NCBI GenBank assembly: GCA_035359995.1
Contig: DAORZT010000036.1
Coordinates: 1 to 29,622, forward strand
Length of the DNA stretch: 29,622 bases
Direction: 5' to 3'
DNA from: JAKPCT01 sp029553165
GTDB lineage: Bacteria; Bacillota; UBA4882; UBA8346
The translations under genes and the position numbers were made by a program. Shown piece by piece: positions 23,155 through 29,622 of the stretch. The notes under the pieces are model-generated. The model was not told where the DNA came from. It searched no databases and saw only the letters and a list, made by a program, of their open reading frames with translations. Position 1 is the first letter of the stretch. Each line of letters starts with the position of its first letter.

Positions 23155-24262
23155 CGCCTTCCTCTGAAATCACAGTATCATTAACACCGGTTGCCAACGA
23201 CGGTTTAGGTTTGGCAGTCCGCTTTTTAAAATAATCCCAGGCCCGTTCGATCAAAATACTGGTTGCCGCAAAATAGATCATGGTTGCAATTATTGTATCG
23301 GCAATTTCGGGTGGTGTTTCCGTCATTGCATTCATAAAACCTTTTCCCGAATGTAACAGGCCAAAGAAGATTGCTGAACCAAACACTCCCCAGGGTGAAT
23401 TCAATCCCAGCAATGAAACTGCAATCCCGTCAAATCCTTGCGTTGGGAGAACACCGATCTGAATATTTGAAGCATAACCAACATAGAACGTTGCTCCACC
23501 CAGACCAGCAAGCCCACCGGCAATCATCATTGATAAGATAATATTACGATTGGCTCTGATCCCGGCATACTCGGCCGCATAACGGTTAAATCCGACCGCT
23601 TTTAATTCATAGCCTAAAGTAGTCCGGTTGAGGATAAATGCAATAATTATTACCGCAATGATCGCCAGGAAAAATCCGAGATTAAGATAAGAACCGTTGA
23701 ACAGTTCGGTAAGCCATTCCACCTTTAGGGACGCTGCATCGGGTATTTTCCGTGATTCGGTCTCCAAAAATTCACCTTTGAAATAGGCCGGCACTATATA
23801 GTAGACCACCCAATACGAGATCCAGTTCATCATAATCGTCGCAACTACTTCATGGACATTAAACTTTGCCTTTAACAGTCCGGGAACCAATCCCCAGAGC
23901 GCTCCGCCAATGATCGCTGCCATAACCATAATTGGAAGCAATATTGGTTTCGGCAAAGCCAAGGTCAACCCGATTGCGGTCGCACACAATCCCCCAATCA
24001 ACATCTGTCCGGCAGCACCAATATTGAACAAACCGGTTTTAAAAGCAAAAGCAACCGACAATCCGGTCAAAATCAACGGAGTCGCTGTGGCTAATGAATT
24101 TCCAAACCGTTCAATATTCATCGTACCACCTTTAAACAGGTAAGTAAAACCTTCAATCGGATTATTCCCGGTCAACAGCATCAGGAGCGCCCCTGCTGTA
24201 AGTCCAAGGACAACAGCGATTAACGCTATCAACGTATCTTTACTGACTAATCTTCGAATCAT
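23147..24262 (-). CDS. BMP-family nucleoside-type ABC transporter permease (NupP-like)
   Basis: First permease, 371 residues, with about ten hydrophobic segments. Typical blocks are ATPLILTGLSVAFAFKTGLF followed by NIGAAGQMLIGG, HEVVATIMMNWISYW, and the ATPase-contacting loop LKAVGFNRYAAEYAGI. GFDGIAVSLLGLNSPWGV is conserved near the C-terminus. It is the larger partner, as YufP/NupP in Bacillus. Its ATG overlaps the stop of the ATPase gene by 4 bp, so translation is coupled. Confidence 0.9.
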   Translation of the reverse strand: MIRRLVSKDTLIALIAVVLGLTAGALLMLLTGNNPIEGFTYLFKGGTMNIERFGNSLATATPLILTGLSVAFAFKTGLFNIGAAGQMLIGGLCATAIGLTLALPKPILLPIMVMAAIIGGALWGLVPGLLKAKFNVHEVVATIMMNWISYWVVYYIVPAYFKGEFLETESRKIPDAASLKVEWLTELFNGSYLNLGFFLAIIAVIIIAFILNRTTLGYELKAVGFNRYAAEYAGIRANRNIILSMMIAGGLAGLGGATFYVGYASNIQIGVLPTQGFDGIAVSLLGLNSPWGVFGSAIFFGLLHSGKGFMNAMTETPPEIADTIIATMIYFAATSILIERAWDYFKKRTAKPKPSLATGVNDTVISEEGGE

Positions 24263-25782
24263 GCTGACTCACCCCTTTTAACTCCCGCCATCATTAAGCC
24301 GATCTCATTTTCATCAGTTGTTGCAGCATCCACAATTCCAATCAGTTCACCGTTATTAATAACTGCAATCCGGTCAGCAACGCTTAAGATCTCATCCAAC
24401 TCCAAGGAAACGAGTAAGACCGCTTTCCCTTGATCACGCTGTTCCACCAGGCGTTTATGAATATATTCAATGGCGCCGACATCAAGCCCACGGGTCGGTT
24501 GGACCGCAATCAACAGTTCCGGTTTGTGATCAATCTCCCGGCCAACAATTGCCTTTTGTTGATTGCCTCCTGAGAGCGAACGGGCAATAGCAGCCGCACC
24601 CTGACCGGCACGGACATCAAACTCCGCCATCAGCTGTTCGGCATGATTATGAATCACTTCCCGGTTCAACAAGCCATTCTTTGAATAGGGACTTTGATCA
24701 TAATTCTTCAAGATCAGATTATCCTCAACCGAATAGTCAAGGATTAACCCGTGTTTATGCCGGTCCTCCGGAATATGCGCAATTCCCGCCCTGATTCGTT
24801 CCCGGACTGATAAACCAGTAATATTTTTACCTTTTAAGAAGATCTCTCCGGTTTCAATCTTACGAAGCCCGGTAATTGCTTCAACCAGTTCGGCCTGTCC
24901 GTTACCTTCAACACCGGCCACTCCAAGGATCTCCCCGGCACGGACCTCCAGTGAGAAGTTTTTCAGTCCCAAGACCTTACGATTATTGAACACCGAAAGG
25001 TTATTGATTTTTAAGAATACTTCACCTGGCTTAGCCGGAGTTTTATCAACTTTAAACGATACTTCACGCCCAACCATCATCTCCGCCATCTTCGCCTCTG
25101 ATGTTGTCTTTACATCTACGGTACCGATTAATTTCCCGCGACGAATAACGGTGCAACGATCAGCAATCGCTTTGATCTCTTTCAATTTATGAGTGATCAG
25201 GATGATCGATTTTCCTTCATTAATCAGATTGCGCATAATCTTAATCAATTCATTGATCTCTTGGGGAGTTAGTACCGAAGTCGGTTCATCAAAGATCAGG
25301 ACTTCTGCATTACGGTAAAGCATCTTAAGAATCTCGACCCGTTGTTGCATTCCGACCGAAACATCCTCGATCTTGGCATCTGGATCAACATTAAGCCCAT
25401 ATTTCTCTGAAAGTTCTTTGATCCGTTTGGCAGCAGTCTTGATATCAATTACCAAACCACGTTTTCGTTCCTGCCCCAAGATAATGTTTTCCGTAATCGT
25501 AAAATTGTGGACCAACTTAAAATGCTGGTGCACCATTCCGATACCCAGCTCATTGGCAATATTGGGATTATTAATCTTGACTTCCTTGCCCCGAATTTTA
25601 ATTATTCCTGCTTCCGGCTGATAAAGTCCGAATAAAATACTCATTAACGTCGATTTACCGGCGCCATTTTCACCTAACAATGCATGTACTTCACCTTGCT
25701 GCAATTGCAGTGTGATCCCGTCGTTTGCAACAATGCCAGGAAACTCTTTTCTGATACCAAGCATCTCAACGACATAATTCAT
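24259..25782 (-). CDS. BMP-family nucleoside-type ABC transporter ATP-binding protein (NupO-like)
   Basis: Double-ATPase subunit of about 507 residues. The first half has Walker A GENGAGKST, MVHQHFKLVHNFTITENI as the Q-loop region, the signature VSVGMQQR, and LIFDEPTSVLTPQE. The second half has the degenerate P-loop GVEGNGQAEL usual in this family, the signature LSGGNQQK and Walker B LLIAVQPTRGLDVG, with Gln replacing the catalytic-position residue as is common there. The chosen ATG at 25782 follows AAGGAGTCGATATA. A longer frame up to 25926 adds 48 residues unlike any ABC protein and runs through the terminator, so I reject it. Confidence 0.92.
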   Translation of the reverse strand: MNYVVEMLGIRKEFPGIVANDGITLQLQQGEVHALLGENGAGKSTLMSILFGLYQPEAGIIKIRGKEVKINNPNIANELGIGMVHQHFKLVHNFTITENIILGQERKRGLVIDIKTAAKRIKELSEKYGLNVDPDAKIEDVSVGMQQRVEILKMLYRNAEVLIFDEPTSVLTPQEINELIKIMRNLINEGKSIILITHKLKEIKAIADRCTVIRRGKLIGTVDVKTTSEAKMAEMMVGREVSFKVDKTPAKPGEVFLKINNLSVFNNRKVLGLKNFSLEVRAGEILGVAGVEGNGQAELVEAITGLRKIETGEIFLKGKNITGLSVRERIRAGIAHIPEDRHKHGLILDYSVEDNLILKNYDQSPYSKNGLLNREVIHNHAEQLMAEFDVRAGQGAAAIARSLSGGNQQKAIVGREIDHKPELLIAVQPTRGLDVGAIEYIHKRLVEQRDQGKAVLLVSLELDEILSVADRIAVINNGELIGIVDAATTDENEIGLMMAGVKRGESA

Positions 25783-25861
25783 TATATCGACTCCTTCATG
25801 CCTGATTTTCCAATTACTAATATCCAGTTTTATTATAATATATAATGCATCATCGGAACAA

Positions 25862-25904
25862 TAAAAAGAAAAAAGAAGAGGATCGCAATCCCATCCTCTT
25901 CTTT
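25862..25904 (-). terminator. Intra-operon terminator between the binding-protein and ATPase genes
   Basis: On the minus strand AAAGAAGAGGAT (25904-25893) pairs perfectly with ATCCTCTTCTTT (25883-25872) over 9 bases, followed by TTCTTTTTAT. It lies 23 bases after the binding-protein stop. It should let the binding protein be made in excess over the membrane complex, a usual arrangement in ABC importer operons. Confidence 0.8.
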
Positions 25905-25927
25905 GTCTTGAAAACATTAAATGCATA

Positions 25928-26992
25928 TTACTTAATCAAATCACCTTTGGTGTTGGATACTTCAATCTTACCTGCTTTTAATAATTCAAAAACTTTAGCA
26001 ACTTCACTGGTTACATTGGAACTTAAGTTGGGATTCTTAGTCGGAATACCAATACCGTTATTCTTAGCATTTAACACTAAGGTTTGACCGCCAGGGAATT
26101 TACCATCTTTAGCTGCCTTGATCATGTCGTAGGCAGCTTGGTCAATTCGTTTCATCGCTGAAGTTAAGATCACTGATTTGTTATTGGCATAAATTCCTTC
26201 AGCATATTGGTCAACGTCAACACCAATGATCCAAGCAACTTTACCACTCTTAGCCCGGGATTTGGCTTCGTTAATCGCTCCAATACCTACACCACCGGCA
26301 GCGCAGAAGATTGCTTTGACACCACGGTCATACATTTGCGCGGCTAATTGTTGTCCGGCAGCTACGTTATCAAAGGAACCTTGATAAATAAAGTTTTGGG
26401 CTTTCATGCCTATTTTGGTCCCTAATTTTTCATTAGCATATTTAATCCCTTGTTGGAAACCCCAGCTGAACTTCTGTACCGGCGGAATCTCCATCCCGCC
26501 AATAAATCCAACATCTCCTTCTTTAAGTTGGAGCGCCGTGGCAACACCTGCTATAAAACCCGATTCATGTTCAGCAAAGAAAATCGATACAGTATTGTCT
26601 TTAATTACAACTTTGTTGTCTCCGGCATGCGGGCTACCATCAATAATCACAAATTTGGCATCTTTATATTTGTTCTGAGCTTGGAAGATCGCCGTTTCAA
26701 ATTTGAATCCCGGGCAGACAATAAATTTGAATCCGGCATCATAAAGGTTACCAATCTCTTTGAGGTAATCAGCCTCAGTGGTACCACCTGGTTTTAGGTA
26801 TTTGCTTTGAATTTTAAAATCTTTGCTGGCACGTTGAATACCCTCCCAGGTACCCTGATTAAATGATTTGTCATCGATGGTCCCGGCGTCAGTAACCATA
26901 CCAACTTTAAAGCTGGGCGCTCCTTGAACAACGATTACTGCTAAAACCAGGGCCAATAAACAGACTAAAATTCCATAACCTCTTTTTAACAC
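25928..26992 (-). CDS. BMP-family nucleoside-type ABC transporter substrate-binding protein (NupN/PnrA-like)
   Basis: Extracytoplasmic binding subunit of 354 residues. After a signal peptide (residues 1-24, ending VVQGA) the mature protein starts with the BMP signature FKVGMVTDAGTIDDKSFNQG. Typical following blocks are FKFIVCPGFKFE, FIAGVATALQ, VGFIGGMEIPPVQKFSWGFQ, IFCAAGGVGIGAINEAKSR and IGVDVDQYAEG. Family members bind purine or other nucleosides. Unlike most Gram-positive homologues it has no lipobox cysteine at the cleavage site. The start is GTG, 9 bases after AGGAGG. It is first in the operon and is followed by a terminator-like hairpin. Confidence 0.93.
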   Translation of the reverse strand: MLKRGYGILVCLLALVLAVIVVQGAPSFKVGMVTDAGTIDDKSFNQGTWEGIQRASKDFKIQSKYLKPGGTTEADYLKEIGNLYDAGFKFIVCPGFKFETAIFQAQNKYKDAKFVIIDGSPHAGDNKVVIKDNTVSIFFAEHESGFIAGVATALQLKEGDVGFIGGMEIPPVQKFSWGFQQGIKYANEKLGTKIGMKAQNFIYQGSFDNVAAGQQLAAQMYDRGVKAIFCAAGGVGIGAINEAKSRAKSGKVAWIIGVDVDQYAEGIYANNKSVILTSAMKRIDQAAYDMIKAAKDGKFPGGQTLVLNAKNNGIGIPTKNPNLSSNVTSEVAKVFELLKAGKIEVSNTKGDLIK

Positions 26993-27171
26993 AATAAAAA
27001 ACCTCCTTTTTGTCTAATCCGAACATATTTGATACTATTTAATCTTCTGCCTCCATTCGGTTTTTCCTCTCAAACATAGTAAATTTTTCTTACAAATGAA
27101 GGTGCAAATCCATCCTAATATATCGATTGGTCTTATAAAGATCATAATAGTGAAATACTGGATAAACTCAA

Positions 27172-28335
27172 TTACAACTTCATAAACCATTTGATAAAAA
27201 ACCTTAATGGTTTATAATAGATACCCTCCATCACCTTTGCCACTTTGGTCAACTCATCCCTGATCTTAATACCCTGGGGGCAATGTGACTCACACTTGCC
27301 GCATTTGGAGCAAAGCGACGCATTATGAGCATTGGTCTTAAAACTGGTCTGCATGATATAGTGACTTAGCGCCGCAATTTTCCCATCAATCTCCCGGTCA
27401 TTATAACAGGAAAAACAGGTAGGAATATCCACTCCCTTGGGACAAGGCATACAATAGTTACATCCGGTGCAAGGGACCTTGATTTTTTGGCTTAAAATAT
27501 TCCTAACCTGTTCAAAGAGGACTAGATCCGCTTCCGTAAAAGAATTTGCTTCGGCTTTTGAAGCCACTCGAATATTTTCATCGATCATTGCTTGGGTGTT
27601 CATTCCTGATAACACTACCAGCACTTCCGGATGATTCCACACCCAGCGTAATGCCCATTCGGCCGGTGAACGTTTAACATAGGCCTGATCCCAAACTTCA
27701 TAAACCTCTTTGGGCAGATTGGTTACTAATTTACCACCCCGTAACGGTTCCATCACCATCACCGGAATTCCCTTACCGGCGGCATATTGCAGGCCACTCT
27801 TACCCGCCTGGTTATTCTCATCCAAATAATTGTACTGGATCATACAAAACTCCCAATCGTAAGCATCAATAATCTTGACGAATTCATCTTTGCCCCCATG
27901 ATAAGAAAACCCGATGTTGATGATCTGCCCTTGTTGTTTCTTGGCAGCAATCCATTCTAAAATTCCTAAGTTCACAAGCCGGTGCCAGATATTCAGATCC
28001 GTTAACAGATGGATCAAATAATAATCAATATAATCAGTCTGCAAACGCTCCAATTGGGTATTGAAGATCATATCGAGGTCTTCATACTTTTTGACCAGAA
28101 ATTGCGGTAATTTGGTAGCGAGTTTAACCCGTTTCCGATAACCCTTAGCAAGCACACTGCCTAATGTTGCTTCACTATTAGGATAGATATAGGCAGTATC
28201 AAAATAATTAACTCCCTTCTCAATTGCGCTGATGATCTGGTGCTCAACTTCTTTCTTATCTTTTGGAAACCGCATACAGCCAAAACCAAGGATTGAAAGC
28301 CGATCATTATTCTTAGGATTGATTCGATAGTTCAT
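27172..28335 (-). CDS. Aldo/keto reductase with C-terminal 4Fe-4S domain
   Basis: Cytosolic oxidoreductase of about 387 residues. The N-terminal TIM-barrel aldo/keto reductase domain has LGFGCMRFP, GVNYFDTAYIYPNSE (catalytic Asp and Tyr), KLATKLP (catalytic Lys) and YLIHLL (catalytic-position His). The barrel ends near LSGMNTQAMIDENI. The C-terminal domain has CTGCNYCMPCPKGVDIPTCF and CSKCGKCESHCPQGI, suggesting two [4Fe-4S] clusters. This fused family is widespread in anaerobes, with unknown substrates. The ATG at 28335 is used because homologues start at this point; a TTG eight codons upstream is possible. It stands alone. Confidence 0.92.
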   Translation of the reverse strand: MNYRINPKNNDRLSILGFGCMRFPKDKKEVEHQIISAIEKGVNYFDTAYIYPNSEATLGSVLAKGYRKRVKLATKLPQFLVKKYEDLDMIFNTQLERLQTDYIDYYLIHLLTDLNIWHRLVNLGILEWIAAKKQQGQIINIGFSYHGGKDEFVKIIDAYDWEFCMIQYNYLDENNQAGKSGLQYAAGKGIPVMVMEPLRGGKLVTNLPKEVYEVWDQAYVKRSPAEWALRWVWNHPEVLVVLSGMNTQAMIDENIRVASKAEANSFTEADLVLFEQVRNILSQKIKVPCTGCNYCMPCPKGVDIPTCFSCYNDREIDGKIAALSHYIMQTSFKTNAHNASLCSKCGKCESHCPQGIKIRDELTKVAKVMEGIYYKPLRFFIKWFMKL

Positions 28336-28605
28336 CTTGCAAGCATATTCCTTTCCCAATTAACTTTAGTAGTAATTCTTTCTTGTTCTGCTGGCAAATT
28401 ATACAGCAAAGCGACTTCTTCAGATCTTCTTTAAATATATTATAAGTTAATAATTATTAATTGTAAAAATTATTATCAATACTTGAATAATCAATCAATT
28501 GATGTTAAAATTTAACAAAATTAGCTTCATTTAATAATTTTTTATACTTTACATATTTGTTTTCTGTATCATCACGATTCATAACAAGTAAAGGAGCTCT
28601 TAGAA

Positions 28606-29538
28606 ATGGATAAAATAAATATTGCAATTAAAGATTTGATTCCATACTTTCAACCCGAAAGATTTCCATATTTTTATGATCAGGTACAGAAAGAAATTAT
28701 TGAACCAATGCAAAATTACGCCAATTATTTGAAAAGCAACACAAGCAAACTGGACTCTGTTAAAAAGAAAATTAAAGACCGGGTTAGAGACTTTAAAACT
28801 ACCATTTTGAATAAAATAAACCCTAAAAATTCAGAGTATAATCAATTTCGATCGTCATTCGAAAAAATAACTTCTCTTCCAAAAGAGGAGGCGGCTTTTT
28901 TGGAGGCTTATGTTGTAGGAGAAAAGAAGCTTAATTGTTATAAAAAAGCTTTGACTATGATCAAAGAAGTAAATCCCTATAAACAAATTGCCGTACCCAA
29001 AGATTTATCCTATGAAACTGTTGAAAAAAATTTTATTGATATCTATCTGCAATTAGAAAAAATTCACAATGTAGAGCATGAGATCAAAGAAGTAACTGTT
29101 AAAGAGGTTTTAGAGCAACTTGATCAATGTAAAAAAAGCATTGAGCAAGAACTGGATCTGGTCTACCAAAAACACAAAGAGTTAGGTCTGTTTCAAAAGC
29201 TACAAGGGGCTTTCGAAGAAGCGTCTTCGCAGCTTAAAAATGAACACGGTGACAACTTTAACCGGTCCGATGTAATAGCTCTAAGCCGTAAAATATTTGA
29301 AAAGGGAGGAAATGAACAAATTTATCAAAATATTCGAAAGGAATTTGCCTTATATGAAGAACTGTCTTGCAATAATGAACTCAAAGCCATCCTGGAACGA
29401 AATAAACTTACTGATAAAATAATAATTAAAGGCGAAATAACCAGAGAAAATACTTCGCGACATTTGATCGAATTAGAAGAACGATACGGATCGGTATTTA
29501 AACAGAATCGAAATAATAGCAAAGGATGGGAACTTTAA
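28606..29538 (+). CDS. Unknown helical, coiled-coil-rich protein
   Basis: I do not recognise this 310-residue protein. It is charged and almost wholly helical by eye, with no signal peptide, membrane segment or enzyme motif. Likely coiled-coil parts include QNYANYLKSNTSKLDSVKKK, and the region EVTVKEVLEQLDQCKKSIEQ onward. The start is well supported: AAAGGAGC lies 9 bases before the ATG. The composition is lysine-, glutamate- and asparagine-rich and more AT-rich than its neighbours, suggesting an acquired gene. The 246 bp upstream is AT-rich without a clear promoter. Confidence 0.7.
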   Translation: MDKINIAIKDLIPYFQPERFPYFYDQVQKEIIEPMQNYANYLKSNTSKLDSVKKKIKDRVRDFKTTILNKINPKNSEYNQFRSSFEKITSLPKEEAAFLEAYVVGEKKLNCYKKALTMIKEVNPYKQIAVPKDLSYETVEKNFIDIYLQLEKIHNVEHEIKEVTVKEVLEQLDQCKKSIEQELDLVYQKHKELGLFQKLQGAFEEASSQLKNEHGDNFNRSDVIALSRKIFEKGGNEQIYQNIRKEFALYEELSCNNELKAILERNKLTDKIIIKGEITRENTSRHLIELEERYGSVFKQNRNNSKGWEL

Positions 29539-29561
29539 TCTCATCTTCATCAAAAAAATAA

Positions 29562-29585
29562 CCGGGCCTAAACCCGGATTTTCAC
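29562..29585. terminator. Terminator hairpin after the helical protein
   Basis: CCGGG (29562-29566) pairs with CCCGG (29573-29577) over CCTAAA. TTTTC follows on the plus strand and TTATTTTTTTG on the minus strand, so it can act in both directions, possibly also for a leftward gene beyond the window. Confidence 0.7.
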
Positions 29586-29622
29586 ATTATCTTTCTTATC
29601 AAAAAATGTTTCCGTCATCTTT

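Noticed and set aside
25783..25926. 48-residue N-terminal extension of the BMP-operon ATPase
   Set aside because: It runs through the terminator hairpin, and a good ribosome-binding site sits before the ATG at 25782.

Overview
The window looks like a chromosomal segment of an anaerobic, low-to-moderate GC Bacillota (Firmicutes) or close relative. Strong GGAGG ribosome-binding sites, sigma-A-like promoters, AT-rich intergenic DNA, a PotABCD operon, a BMP-type nucleoside ABC operon like Bacillus nupNOPQ, a single-domain QueF and several [FeS] / [FeFe]-hydrogenase-linked proteins all point that way. Two of the three solute-binding proteins have signal peptides without a lipobox, which leaves a diderm Firmicute possible. 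I cannot name the species.

Layout, left to right. Bases 1-309 are AT-rich and empty. Then come a soluble [FeFe]-hydrogenase-like sensor fused to a methyl-accepting signalling domain (310-2229) and uridine kinase (2487-3134). A leftward queuosine-precursor operon (YhhQ-type transporter plus QueF, 4242-3153) is preceded by a very good preQ1-I riboswitch at 4251-4287. Two tandem, diverged DUF155/RMND1-type membrane-anchored proteins follow (4398-6064), then a structured leader and the polyamine importer potABCD (6327-10003), closed by a bidirectional terminator.

A leftward block follows: a seven-TM sensor kinase (14050-12452), an extracellular solute-binding protein (12242-10812) and a LuxR-type response regulator (10787-10080). 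These look like one solute-sensing signalling system. Upstream on the same strand are a TM1266-type hydrogenase-system regulator, a Crp/Fnr regulator, uracil-DNA glycosylase and a membrane-anchored protein of unknown function. Facing away at 16732 is a 2[4Fe-4S] protein. Its promoter carries a perfect Crp/Fnr-like palindrome centred about 41.5 bp before the predicted start, as for a class II activator site.

Next are a membrane protein with an RELSWG motif (17542-18243) and ychF (18402-19511). From 19.6 to 21.3 kb there is a small accessory pocket: a possible gene remnant, a DUF4375 (DMP19-like) gene, two related repeat elements and three strong hairpins. To its right lie a GyrI-like protein, the BMP-family nucleoside-type ABC importer (26992-22198), an iron-sulfur aldo/keto reductase and an unknown helical protein (28606-29538).

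Most of the window is core metabolism, salvage and transport (uridine, queuosine precursors, polyamines, nucleosides) plus redox/H2-linked regulation. No wholly new multigene system is obvious. The best candidates for follow-up are the hydrogenase-MCP sensor, the kinase/binding-protein/regulator triad, the Crp/Fnr operator and the accessory pocket.
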